NCBI GenBank assembly: GCA_004556965.1
Contig: SFFE01000022.1
Span: 1-20,702 of the forward strand
Direction: 5' to 3'
Source: Clostridiales bacterium
Lineage (GTDB): Bacteria; Bacillota; Clostridia; Oscillospirales; Oscillospiraceae
Length of the DNA stretch: 20,702 bases
A model generated the notes under the pieces. The model was not told the origin of the DNA and ran no database searches. It saw only the letters and a program-made list of their open reading frames with translations. The position numbers and the translations under genes are program-made. Positions 6,615-15,092 of this stretch are shown here, in pieces; position 1 is the first letter of the stretch; every line of letters starts with the position of its first letter.

Positions 6615-9311
6615 ATGGCAGTCAGACCCAAGATACTCGCGCTGGCGTCCCGAATCACCCTTGAGACCCGCACTGGTGTTGCGAATCTTCCGTCCGATCC
6701 GGAATACCGCATTCTTGACACAGTCGTCACGGATGAGCAGGCGGAAGTGGCCATGGGGGTCAAGGTGCGCGCCGATACGACGCTCGACGAGGTCGTGAAG
6801 AAATGCGGCAAGACGCCGGAGCGCACGAAAGAGCTGCTCCATGAGCTGATGCAGGAGGGCGTTGTCGTCGGCTTTGACGATCCCCAAACGGGCGAGGAGC
6901 TGTACCGCATCCCGGCGTGGGTACCCGGCATCATGGAAATGATGGTCGGCAACGCGGAGCAGGTTGCCGCGCACCCGGAAATCGCTGCGTGCTTCGAGGA
7001 GTACACCCGCAAAAAGACGCAGCTCATGGCGCCGAACCTGCCGGTCGGCATGGGACCGATGCGCGTGATCCCGGTGCAGAGCGCGATCGCGTGCGACACC
7101 GAGGTCAAGACATACGAGGAGCTGGCGCCGTACATTGAAAACGCGTGGCGCATCGCGGTGACGGACTGCTCCTGCCGCCGTACCCGCCGCATCATGGGCG
7201 AGGGCTGCGGCCATCTGGAGGAGGACATGTGCATCATGCTCAACCGCTCGGCGGACTTCCAGATCAAGTCCGGCCACGGCCGCGAGATCACGAAGGAGGA
7301 GGCGTATGCGATCCTCCGCCGCGCCGAGGAAAACGGTCTCATCCACGAAACCTCCAACATCGACGGTGTGGGCGAGGTCGGCGGCATCTGCAACTGCTGC
7401 GAATGTTCCTGCCTGTCGCTGCGCGCGGCGCGCCTGTACCAGTCCACGGATATGATCAAGTCGAACTTCCACGCGCAGGTCGATGCGCAAAAGTGCGTGG
7501 CCTGCGGCCAGTGCGTGGAAAACTGCCAGATGAACGCGCTGAAGCTCGGCCAGAAGCTCTGCTCCACCGAGCCGATCCCCGTCAAGGAGACGCCGACGCC
7601 CTACGAGCGCGTCTGGGGCAAGGACAAGTGGAACGTCAATTGGCGCGAAAACCGCGAGGATGTGGTCGAAACCGGCACCGCGCCGTGCAAGACGAAATGT
7701 CCCGCGCACATCGCCGTGCAGGGCTACATCAAGCTCGCCGCGCAGGGCAAGTACACCGATGCGCTCGAGCTCATCAAGAAGGAAAACCCGTTCCCGGCCA
7801 TCTGCGGCCGCGTCTGCCCGCGCTTCTGCGAGGACGCCTGTACCCGCGGCGACGTGGACGATCCCATCGCCATCGACGAGATCAAGAAGTTCATCGCCGA
7901 AAAGGACCTGCACGCCGAGACCCGCTATGTGCCGAAGATGGTCAACACCATCGGCAAGCCGTACCCTCAGAAGGTCGCCGTCATCGGCGCCGGTCCGGCC
8001 GGTTTGAGCTGCGCGTTCTATCTCGCGCAGAAGGGCTATCCCGTCACCGTGTTTGAAAAGGAAGAGCAGCTCGGCGGCATGATGACCATGGGCATCCCCG
8101 CCTTCCGTCTGGAAAAGGATGTCGTGGGCGCCGAGATCGACATCCTGCGCGAGATGGGCGTGACCTTCCAAACCGGCGTGGAGGTCGGCAGGGACGTGAC
8201 GCTTGCGGCGCTGCGCGAGCAGGACTTCAAGGCGTTCTATGTAGCCATCGGCGCGCAGAAGAGCGCCCCCATCGGCTGCCCCGGCGACGAGCTGGAGGGC
8301 GTGCTCGGCGGCGTGGACTTTCTGCGCGAGGTGAATACCGGCAAGAAGCCGAAGCTCGGCAAGGCGGTCGCCGTCATCGGCGGCGGCAACGTCTCCATCG
8401 ACGTGGCGCGCAGCGCCATCCGCCTCGGCGCGAAGGACGTCTACCTCGTCTACCGCCGCGGGCAGGAGGAGCTGAAGGCCGACGAGGAGGAGGTCGCGGA
8501 TGCGCTGGCCGAGGGTATGCAGCTCAAGCTGCTGCGCGCGCCGGCGGAGATCGTGGGCGAAGACGGCAAGGTCAAGGCCATCCGGCTGGAGGTCATGGCG
8601 CTCGGCGAGCCGGACGCGTCCGGCCGCAGAAAGCCCGTCAAGACCGGCGAGTTTGAGACCATCGAGGTCGATTCCGTCATCGGCGCGATCGGCCAGAGGG
8701 TCGAGTGGGGCGGCCTGAACGAGGGCAAGCTCTCCATCAACCGCAACGGCACCGTGAACGTCAACGGCTTTACCTATCAGACCGCGGAAGAGGACGTCTT
8801 CGCAGGCGGCGACGTGGTCACCGGCCCGAAGTTCGTCATCGACGCGATCGCGGCCGGCAAGGAAGCGGCCATCTCCATCCACCGCTTCGTGCACGAGGGC
8901 CAGACGCTGACCTACGGCCGCGACAAGCGCGTGTACAAGGAGCTGGATAAGAGCACCGCGGCCATTGCCGTCGGCGGCTTTGACGATGCCCCGCGCCAGA
9001 AGCCCGCGCATGCGGCGCCGTCGAAGGCCAAGCGCACGTTCCGCGACCTGCGCGGCACGTTCACAGAGGAGCAGATGAAGAAGGAGACCGAGCGCTGCCT
9101 TGGCTGCGGCGCGACGGTGGTCGATGTGTATAAGTGCGTCGGCTGCGGCATCTGCACCACGAAGTGCAAGTTCGACGCGATCCGTCTGGTGCGCACCGGC
9201 GACGCGCGCGGCAAGCGCATCGAGGACGTCGTCCCGATGACCGCGCTCGGCATGGGCAAGCGCGCCGGCAAGATCGTCATCAAGACGATGAAGGACGCGC
9301 TGCGCAAGTAA
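6615..9311 (+). CDS. Multidomain iron-sulfur flavoprotein: Cys-rich domain, ferredoxin, GltD-like FAD/NAD(P) oxidoreductase, C-terminal ferredoxin
   Basis: The product has 898 residues. Residues 1-290 form a helical N-terminus, then a Cys-rich domain with DCSC (184-187), Cys198 and Cys206, and a later GICNCCECSC cluster. A CxxCxxCxxxC ferredoxin motif (Cys294, 297, 300, 304) follows. Next comes a GltD-like part: an N-terminal Cys set near 360-415 (CKTKCP, CGRVCPRFCEDAC), an FAD Rossmann motif GAGPAG near 457-463, and a second nucleotide motif GGGNVSIDVAR near 587. The C-terminus adds Cys828/831 and a second cluster (Cys841, 844, 847, 851). It resembles the NADPH-dependent glutamate synthase small-chain family, but no large subunit is adjacent, so it more likely moves electrons between NAD(P)H and ferredoxin or an unknown partner. 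The start is fixed by AGGAGG. It is transcribed alone. The N-terminal domain's role is unknown. Confidence 0.85.
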   Translation: MAVRPKILALASRITLETRTGVANLPSDPEYRILDTVVTDEQAEVAMGVKVRADTTLDEVVKKCGKTPERTKELLHELMQEGVVVGFDDPQTGEELYRIPAWVPGIMEMMVGNAEQVAAHPEIAACFEEYTRKKTQLMAPNLPVGMGPMRVIPVQSAIACDTEVKTYEELAPYIENAWRIAVTDCSCRRTRRIMGEGCGHLEEDMCIMLNRSADFQIKSGHGREITKEEAYAILRRAEENGLIHETSNIDGVGEVGGICNCCECSCLSLRAARLYQSTDMIKSNFHAQVDAQKCVACGQCVENCQMNALKLGQKLCSTEPIPVKETPTPYERVWGKDKWNVNWRENREDVVETGTAPCKTKCPAHIAVQGYIKLAAQGKYTDALELIKKENPFPAICGRVCPRFCEDACTRGDVDDPIAIDEIKKFIAEKDLHAETRYVPKMVNTIGKPYPQKVAVIGAGPAGLSCAFYLAQKGYPVTVFEKEEQLGGMMTMGIPAFRLEKDVVGAEIDILREMGVTFQTGVEVGRDVTLAALREQDFKAFYVAIGAQKSAPIGCPGDELEGVLGGVDFLREVNTGKKPKLGKAVAVIGGGNVSIDVARSAIRLGAKDVYLVYRRGQEELKADEEEVADALAEGMQLKLLRAPAEIVGEDGKVKAIRLEVMALGEPDASGRRKPVKTGEFETIEVDSVIGAIGQRVEWGGLNEGKLSINRNGTVNVNGFTYQTAEEDVFAGGDVVTGPKFVIDAIAAGKEAAISIHRFVHEGQTLTYGRDKRVYKELDKSTAAIAVGGFDDAPRQKPAHAAPSKAKRTFRDLRGTFTEEQMKKETERCLGCGATVVDVYKCVGCGICTTKCKFDAIRLVRTGDARGKRIEDVVPMTALGMGKRAGKIVIKTMKDALRK

Positions 9312-9327
9312 CCTGTCTATACAGCGG

Positions 9328-9356
9328 CGCCCCGGTGATTCTTCACCGGGGCGTTT
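9328..9356 (+). terminator. Intrinsic terminator after the flavoprotein gene
   Basis: A perfect 11-bp GC-rich stem (9328-9338 with 9343-9353) closes on a four-base loop and is followed by a short, interrupted T-rich stretch (TTTCGCGTTT). It lies 16 nt after the stop codon. Confidence 0.75.
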
Positions 9357-9367
9357 CGCGTTTATGC

Positions 9368-9407
9368 ACAAATTGCAGTTGATTTATTAGCGGAAATGAC
9401 GTATCAT
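9368..9407 (+). promoter_or_regulatory. Promoter of the MMPL exporter gene with an upstream motif
   Basis: TTGATT (9379-9384), a 17-bp spacer and TATCAT (9402-9407) form a good sigma-A promoter, with a start near 9414. Immediately before the -35 lies ACAAATTGCA (9368-9377), part of a TGCA-N5-TGCA dyad at 9365-9377. The same 10-mer abuts the -35 of the convergent coiled-coil gene at 14911-14920. The promoter position supports translation starting at 9441 rather than at the in-frame ATG at 9396. Confidence 0.6.
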
Positions 9408-9440
9408 ATCGGCATCAGATTGATAAAAGGAGCATATCGC

Positions 9441-12400
9441 ATGAGCAACGAGAGCAAGGCGCGTCCCGGCATGGAGCGGGTGGCGGCGTGGATCGTGCAG
9501 CAGCGCAGGCTGCTGCTGGTTTTGATCGCCGCGGCGCTGGCGTTCTGCGCCGTTTCGAGCGGCTGGGTTGAGGTGGACAGTGAGCTGTCGTCCTTCCTGT
9601 CGGAAGAGGCGGAGGCGCGGCGCGGTCTGGAGATCATGGCCGACGAATTCGTGACGTACGGTACGGCGGAGGTCATGGTCGAGGACGTGACGCCGGAGCA
9701 GGCACACTCGCTCGCCGATACGCTCGCCGCGCTCGACGGTGTGGCGATGGTGAACTATGACGACACCGACGCGCACTACCGAGACGGCGCGGCGCTCTAC
9801 AGCATGACGTTCGACGCGCCGGAGGACGATCCCGCGTGCGAGACCGCGCTCGACGAGGTGAAACAGGCGCTCGCGGGCTATGCGGTCTCGGTCTCCTCCG
9901 AGATCGGCGCCAGCCTGCAGAGCATCATCGCCTCGGAGATGCGGGTCATCATCATCGTCGTGGCGCTCGTGGTCGTGGCCGTGCTCATCTTCACGTCGCA
10001 GACCTATGCCGAGGTGCTGGTGCTCATTCTGACGTTCCTCGCCGCGGCGCTGCTCAATCAGGGCACAAACTTCCTGCTCGGCAGGATCTCGTTCGTCTCC
10101 AACTCCGTGGCCATCGTACTGCAGCTTGCGCTCTCGATCGACTATGCAGTCATCTTCTGCAACCGGTATAAGGAGGAGCACGTGCAGCTCCCGATCCGCG
10201 AGGCGGTCGTAAAGGCGCTGGCCTGCTCCATTCCGGAGATCTGCTCCAGCAGCCTCACGACCATCGCGGGGCTGACGGCTATGACGTTCATGCAGTTCCG
10301 GCTGGGCGCGGACCTCGGTCTGGTGCTCATCAAGGCCATTGTGTGCAGTCTGCTCTCCGTGTTCGTGCTGATGCCGGCGCTGCTGATGTTCTTCGGCAAG
10401 TGGATGGACAAAACGAAGCACAAAAACTTCGTGCCGAAGATCCCGTTCGTCGGCCGCTTCGCCTACGCCACACGCAAGGTCGTCCCGCTGCTGTTTCTGG
10501 TCGTGTTCTGCGGCGCATTTTTCCTGTTCCGCCAGTGCAACTTCGCCTACAGCGAGGTATATCTGCACGTAGCGAAGCAAAACGAGGAGCAGCTTGCCGA
10601 ACAGGCGATCACCGACCGGTTCGGCGAAAAGAACATCCTCGCCGTGCTCGTACCGACAGGCGATTACGAGTCCGAGGCCGCCCTGCTCGACGAGCTGGCC
10701 GCCTGCGGCGAGGTCAAGAGCGCTACGGGGCTGGCGGGGATCGAAGCCATGGACGGCTGCCGTCTGGGCGACAAGGTGGACAGCGCCGGCTTTGCCGCGC
10801 TCGCCGGCGTGGACGACACCACGGCGCAGGCGCTCTTTGCCTACTATGGCGCGGAGCACGGGGATTATACCGCCGTGACCGGCGATTTGAAACATTACAA
10901 GGTTCCGCTCGTGGATCTCTTCCTGTTCCTGCACGACAAGGCGGCCGCGGGCGACGTGCCGCTCGAGCCGGAGCAGCTCGAACTGGTGAACGGGCTGTAT
11001 GACCAGCTCTCCATGGCGCAGCAGCAGCTCCAGGGCGAACACTACAGCCGCCTGGTGCTGACGCTGAACCTCCCGATAGAGGGGGAGGAGGCGTTCTCGT
11101 TCATCGACCGCATCCACGTCATCGCTGCGCAGTATTATGACGACAGCCAGGTCGTCACAACCGGCACGCTTACGAACGCCTACGATTTCAGCAAGTGCTT
11201 TGCGCGCGACAACATGATCGTAAGCCTCATGTCGCTGCTGCTCGTCATGGTGATCCTGCTCTTTACCTTCCGCTCGTTCGGCATGCCGCTGCTGCTGATC
11301 CTGGTCATTGAGGGCAGCATCTGGATCAACTTCGCCAGCACACGGCTCACCGGGACGCCGGTATTCTTCATGTGCTACCTGATCGTCAGCGCCATTCAGA
11401 TGGGCGCGAACATCGACTATGCCATCGTCATCTCCTCGCGCTATACCGAGCTGCGCAGAACGATGCCCGCGCGCGACGCCATGATTGCGACGATGAATCT
11501 CGCATTCCCGACGATCATCACCTCCGGCACGATGATGGCCATCGCGGGCCTGCTCATCGGGTACATGGTGTCGGAGCCAGTCATCTCCGGCATCGGGCTC
11601 TATGTCGGCACCGGTACGCTCATCACGCTGGTGCTGGTCATGTTCGTCCTGCCGCAGCTTTTGCTCTTCGGCGAGGGCTTCGTGCGCGCGACCACGCTAA
11701 AGGCGCGGCTGCACCTGCGCGTTTCGCAGCAGCGGCTGCACCGCGCGCTCTGCGCGGTGCTGACGGCGGTGTCCGCCGCTGCGCTCGTTGCGGCGCCGCT
11801 GGGGCTGAAGACGGTCTCCGACCTCCGCGCCGAGCAGACCGCGCGCACCGCGCAGCTGCAGTCGGAGACGGCGGCGCTCTCGGAGCTGGCCGTGTCGCTC
11901 GACGCGCAGCAGGCGCGCTACGACGAGACGAAGCTCTCGTTCGCCGAGCACGCCGTGACGGATTCCGTCGGACAGACGCAGCTCAGCGCCGGGCAGGCGG
12001 AGTATGACGCCGGGGCGGAAAAGCTCGCCTCCGGGCAGGCGGAGTATGACGCGGCGGCAGCCCGTCTCGCCGCCGCGAAGGAAGCGTATGCCGAAGGGCA
12101 GGCGCGGCTCGAAGCCGGCCAGCAGCAGTATGACGAGGGACAGGCGGAATACGCCGCCGGGCAGGCAAAGCTCGACCGCGTCCAGCCGATCTACGATCTC
12201 GTGCACCCGCTGTATGCGAACTATCAGAGCCTGCAGCAGCAGTACGACGCCGCCGTTGCCGCGGGCGACTGGGTGCAGGCGGCACTGCTCAGGCCGCGCG
12301 TGGAAGCGCAGCGTGCGGCGTTTGAAACGCAGCTCGCCGGTACGGGCTACTCGATCGAGAGTCTGATTCAGGAGTATGAGGCCGGGCAGGCGCAGCTTGC

Positions 12401-13127
12401 GGAGGCCGAAACGCAGCTTGCCGCAGCCAGGCAGGAGCTGGTAGACGGGCAGGCGCAGCTCGACGACGCCGCGGCGCAGATCGCCGACGGCGAGGCGCAG
12501 CTTGCCGCAGCCAAGCAGCAACTGGACGCGGGCTATGCCGCGCTGGACGACGCGGGCGGACAGCTCGCCGCCGGACGCGAAACGCTGGCGGAAAACCGCG
12601 CAGAGCTTGCAGAGGATCTGCAGGCGCTCGAGCGCTACGGCGATGACGAAACGCGGCTGGAGGCCGGCGTGCAGCGGCTCATGCAGGAGCCGGGCGTCGC
12701 CAGCCGGGCCGGGAAGAGCGCGACATATGCCGAGATCTGCACCGCAGCGCAGGATTACTTCGATGAGGACGACGGCGCGGCGCGTTCGGAATTCACGCGG
12801 CGCATCGTGACGTATGCGCTGCTGCTGGCCGCGGCGGTGCTCGGCCTCTGCGCCGGGGTGCTGGGGCTGACCGGCAGGGTCAAGCGCGGTGCGGCGCTTG
12901 CGGCGGTGCTCTCTACGCTGCTGGCACTCTCCGCGACGCTGGCGGGCAGGATCGCTTACACCCGCACGCTCTCCGACGGCTCCGGCGGCGGCACGCTCCA
13001 GTTCGTCGCCGCGCTGGCGCTTACGGTGTTCGCGCTGCTGGCGGCTGAAATTCTGTGCAAGGCCACGGGCCCGTCGAACGCGGAAGCCGAAGTCACCGAA
13101 TCAAACAAAGCGCCGCGCCTTTCCTGA
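9441..13127 (+). CDS. MMPL/RND-family membrane exporter with an extra coiled-coil and membrane module at the C-terminus
   Basis: The product has 1228 residues. Two RND-type halves are visible. The first begins with a membrane helix near 24-41, an extracytoplasmic loop, then a helix bundle from about 170. The second has a matching loop and a bundle from about 592. Members of this family export lipids, peptides or other hydrophobic compounds using ion gradients. After the second half comes an unusual extension: one more membrane segment (about 770-790), a region of about 290 residues (about 795-1085) rich in repeats such as GQAEYDAG and GQAQLAEAE predicted to form a coiled coil, and three membrane helices (about 1124-1205). 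This extension has the same layout as the 538-residue protein encoded convergently downstream. The ATG at 9441 follows AAAAGGAG at good spacing. The substrate is unknown. Confidence 0.85.
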   Translation: MSNESKARPGMERVAAWIVQQRRLLLVLIAAALAFCAVSSGWVEVDSELSSFLSEEAEARRGLEIMADEFVTYGTAEVMVEDVTPEQAHSLADTLAALDGVAMVNYDDTDAHYRDGAALYSMTFDAPEDDPACETALDEVKQALAGYAVSVSSEIGASLQSIIASEMRVIIIVVALVVVAVLIFTSQTYAEVLVLILTFLAAALLNQGTNFLLGRISFVSNSVAIVLQLALSIDYAVIFCNRYKEEHVQLPIREAVVKALACSIPEICSSSLTTIAGLTAMTFMQFRLGADLGLVLIKAIVCSLLSVFVLMPALLMFFGKWMDKTKHKNFVPKIPFVGRFAYATRKVVPLLFLVVFCGAFFLFRQCNFAYSEVYLHVAKQNEEQLAEQAITDRFGEKNILAVLVPTGDYESEAALLDELAACGEVKSATGLAGIEAMDGCRLGDKVDSAGFAALAGVDDTTAQALFAYYGAEHGDYTAVTGDLKHYKVPLVDLFLFLHDKAAAGDVPLEPEQLELVNGLYDQLSMAQQQLQGEHYSRLVLTLNLPIEGEEAFSFIDRIHVIAAQYYDDSQVVTTGTLTNAYDFSKCFARDNMIVSLMSLLLVMVILLFTFRSFGMPLLLILVIEGSIWINFASTRLTGTPVFFMCYLIVSAIQMGANIDYAIVISSRYTELRRTMPARDAMIATMNLAFPTIITSGTMMAIAGLLIGYMVSEPVISGIGLYVGTGTLITLVLVMFVLPQLLLFGEGFVRATTLKARLHLRVSQQRLHRALCAVLTAVSAAALVAAPLGLKTVSDLRAEQTARTAQLQSETAALSELAVSLDAQQARYDETKLSFAEHAVTDSVGQTQLSAGQAEYDAGAEKLASGQAEYDAAAARLAAAKEAYAEGQARLEAGQQQYDEGQAEYAAGQAKLDRVQPIYDLVHPLYANYQSLQQQYDAAVAAGDWVQAALLRPRVEAQRAAFETQLAGTGYSIESLIQEYEAGQAQLAEAETQLAAARQELVDGQAQLDDAAAQIADGEAQLAAAKQQLDAGYAALDDAGGQLAAGRETLAENRAELAEDLQALERYGDDETRLEAGVQRLMQEPGVASRAGKSATYAEICTAAQDYFDEDDGAARSEFTRRIVTYALLLAAAVLGLCAGVLGLTGRVKRGAALAAVLSTLLALSATLAGRIAYTRTLSDGSGGGTLQFVAALALTVFALLAAEILCKATGPSNAEAEVTESNKAPRLS

Positions 13128-13155
13128 GGAAGGCACGGCGCGTGTCTGTGCAAAT

Positions 13156-13187
13156 AAAAATGCTCCGGGGAAATCCGGAGCATTTTT
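13156..13187. terminator. Bidirectional terminator between convergent genes
   Basis: A perfect 13-bp stem (13156-13168 with 13175-13187) has a six-base loop. It carries five A's on one flank and five T's on the other, so it can end transcripts from both sides. A second, GC-rich inverted repeat overlaps the stop codon of the MMPL gene around 13110-13141. Confidence 0.85.
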
Positions 13188-13206
13188 GTTTGGTTGTAAG
13201 GGGGGA

Positions 13207-14823
13207 TTATTCCTCCGTCTTCGGAGCAGCTTCAGCAACCGGAGCAGCCTCAGCAACCGGGGCAGCTTCGGCGACAGGCGCCGTGACAGGGACGGTAGCG
13301 GCTGCGGCAGCAGCGGCTTCCGCCGCGACAGTAGCCTTGGAGGCCTTGTAGGCGTGGCGCACGATGGATGCGACCACGACGAAGATCACGGCGACAACCG
13401 CAAGGATGATGATTGCGGTCACCTGCATCTTGCCAGTGAAGACATACTCAAATGTTTCGCCAGTGACAACCTTGGTCGGGAATGCATAGCCGGTGAAGCC
13501 CTTGATGAAGCCCACAATGTTGCCGGCGATGGCCAGCACAGCGGAGATGTAGCCGAACACGGTAGCGGTGCCGATCTTGCCGCCGCTGATCTTGCCGATG
13601 CACAGCAGGCCGAACAGACCCGCAAGGATGCCGGCGACGGATGCGAGCAGCATGCAGGCGCTGACCAGCATTCTGCCAATGACTTCATACGAGACCGCGT
13701 CGGTCTGGTACTGCTCAATGTAGTCGCGGCCGGCGATGGCGATCTGCTCCGCCACGTCGAGGTCGAGGAACTGGCAGCCGTTCATAACGAGAATCTCCCC
13801 GTTTTCGTCGAGCTTCCAGTAGGTGAAGTCCTCGCCGAGGCGCTCTTCGCAAATGGCTCTTACGCTGGGGCAGACGACCTTATCGCCATTGCCCTCTTTG
13901 TTTCTGTATTCCGGCTGGCTCAGCAGAGATTCCAGACCGGCGGCGACCTGCGCTGCGCCGTCTTCAAACTCGGAGAGCTGCGCCTTGCCGTCGGCCAGAT
14001 CCTGCGCGCCCTTGCTGAGCCGTGCCTGACCGGCAGCATAGTCGTTCTGACCCTTGGCATACTCGGCATAGCCGGCGTCGAGTGTGGCTTTGCCTTCGGC
14101 CAGCGCGGCTTCGCCGGCAGCGATTTCCTGCTCAGCAGCTGCAAGCTGAGCAACGCCGGCTTCATACGCCGCCATCTGCGCATGGCCTTCGGCGACCATG
14201 TTCTGGATGTAGGCCGGGAAGTCCGTCACATCGCTCGGAATGGTCAGTCCCATCTGGGCTGCGATCGGACGAACGATCGCCATGAACCACGCCTGTGCAG
14301 TTCCAAAGCCAGGCCAGTTGCTGGAGCCGTTATCGCTGTCACGCCATGCAACGTACTGATTCACATACGGCATCAGGGGGTCGATCTTCTCGAGCATCGC
14401 TTTGCCCTCGTTGTAGGCTTCGGTGTTCGCTTCGATCATGGCCTTGCCTTCTGCGTACTTCCGCTTGCCCTCTTCCAGTTTGGCTACGCCCGCATCATAG
14501 TTGGCCTGACCTTCGGCCAGCTGCGGTCTGGCGGCTGCCAGCTTCGCACCGCCTGCGGCCAGCTCAGCCTGACCGTTCTGATACGTAATCAGACCGGCTT
14601 CGTAGGTGCTGACGCCATCGGTGTATTTGCCCTCGTTTTCCTTGAGCTTTGCGATGCCGGGCAGCAGCTGATCATTGATCTGCTCAAGGCCTTCCTCTGC
14701 GTCATGCTCCTTGTATTCCTTGATGTTCAAGGAATCCTTCACTCCGTTCACACCGGCGAACAGACCGAATACACTGGCCGCAATCAGGCAGATGCTGATG
14801 ATGGTGAGTAGTACTTTTTTCAT
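13207..14823 (-). CDS. Membrane-anchored coiled-coil repeat protein, paralogous in layout to the MMPL C-terminal module
   Basis: I do not recognise a named family. The 538-residue product has an N-terminal hydrophobic segment (4-26, signal anchor). Two blocks of about 11-residue repeats of the GQAELAAGGAKL type (about 60-147 and 213-290) surround a Trp-rich spacer (about 148-212). A conserved-looking region follows (about 290-380, with LESLLSQPEY and Cys318, 325, 350), then three membrane helices (383-409, 416-440, 467-488) and an Ala-rich tail ending in three APVAEA-like units. Such repeats resemble those in YhgE/Pip-type proteins. The order of parts copies the extension of the neighbouring MMPL exporter, so this may be its partner or a detached version. 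The start is supported by GGAGGA upstream of the ATG, and a promoter lies about 60 nt further up. Function unknown. Confidence 0.82.
   Translation of the reverse strand: MKKVLLTIISICLIAASVFGLFAGVNGVKDSLNIKEYKEHDAEEGLEQINDQLLPGIAKLKENEGKYTDGVSTYEAGLITYQNGQAELAAGGAKLAAARPQLAEGQANYDAGVAKLEEGKRKYAEGKAMIEANTEAYNEGKAMLEKIDPLMPYVNQYVAWRDSDNGSSNWPGFGTAQAWFMAIVRPIAAQMGLTIPSDVTDFPAYIQNMVAEGHAQMAAYEAGVAQLAAAEQEIAAGEAALAEGKATLDAGYAEYAKGQNDYAAGQARLSKGAQDLADGKAQLSEFEDGAAQVAAGLESLLSQPEYRNKEGNGDKVVCPSVRAICEERLGEDFTYWKLDENGEILVMNGCQFLDLDVAEQIAIAGRDYIEQYQTDAVSYEVIGRMLVSACMLLASVAGILAGLFGLLCIGKISGGKIGTATVFGYISAVLAIAGNIVGFIKGFTGYAFPTKVVTGETFEYVFTGKMQVTAIIILAVVAVIFVVVASIVRHAYKASKATVAAEAAAAAAATVPVTAPVAEAAPVAEAAPVAEAAPKTEE
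13223..13276 (-). repeat. Three tandem 18-bp units coding APVAEA repeats
   Basis: Units at 13223-13240, 13241-13258 and 13259-13276 differ by only a few bases and encode the Ala/Pro/Val/Glu tail of the coiled-coil membrane protein. The copy number is likely to vary between strains by slippage. Confidence 0.8.
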
Positions 14824-14880
14824 GTTCTTCCTCCACTCTTTAAATGCGTTTTGCGGTCTAATACTAAACGCTTATTATAA

Positions 14881-14909
14881 AATATATATTAAAAAAATCG
14901 CATTCGCAA
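14881..14909 (-). promoter_or_regulatory. Promoter of the coiled-coil membrane protein gene
   Basis: Read on the - strand, TTGCGA (14909-14904), a 17-bp spacer and TATATT (14886-14881) form a plausible sigma-A promoter in a very AT-rich stretch. A further TATAAT lies just downstream (near 14873-14878), so the exact start is uncertain. TGCAATTTGT (14920-14911) abuts the -35. An inverted repeat TTGCACAA (14916-14923) / TTGTGCAA (14977-14984) flanks the upstream region and could be operator half-sites. I see no gene in 14824-15038. Confidence 0.5.
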
Positions 14910-15038
14910 GACAAATTGCACAAAACTTTTGTCTCTGTCAAAAAATTGACTTTTTCAACAAATTATAGATAAATAGTTGTGCAAAATTTCTGCTGTATCT
15001 TTTAAGAGATTTCTGCTGATTTTTCCATGCCGCTGCGC

Positions 15039-15083
15039 AAAAAACGTCCGCGCCCATCCGGAGAAGGAGGCGGACGTTTTTTT
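15039..15083 (-). terminator. Terminator of the mntP-like gene
   Basis: CGTCCGC (15045-15051) pairs with GCGGACG (15070-15076). A run of six A's on the + strand at 15039-15044 becomes the U-run of the - strand transcript, and seven T's at 15077-15083 extend the stem. It lies just beyond the stop codon at 15093. Confidence 0.75.
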
Positions 15084-15092
15084 GCTGCGCCC

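Noticed and set aside
6597..9371. Very long open frame on the - strand opposite the iron-sulfur flavoprotein gene, and similar long antisense frames at 1492-2817, 3085-4287, 4381-5841 and 9387-11117
   Set aside because: They are shadows of GC-rich codon use: their products are rich in His, Arg, Ala and Gln with no domain motifs, and the opposite strand carries clear motifs and ribosome sites.
9396..9440. Upstream ATG that would add 15 residues to the MMPL exporter
   Set aside because: It lies before the -10 element at 9402-9407 and has no ribosome site, whereas the ATG at 9441 has AAAAGGAG.
12889..14811. Long + strand frame crossing the end of the exporter gene and the whole convergent coiled-coil gene
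   Set aside because: It reads through the bidirectional terminator and is antisense to a protein with clear membrane segments, repeats and ribosome site.
14986..15018. ATTTCTGCTG repeated twice, 23 bp apart, in the AT-rich gap
   Set aside because: It is too short, and not near a promoter I can support, to call a functional repeat.
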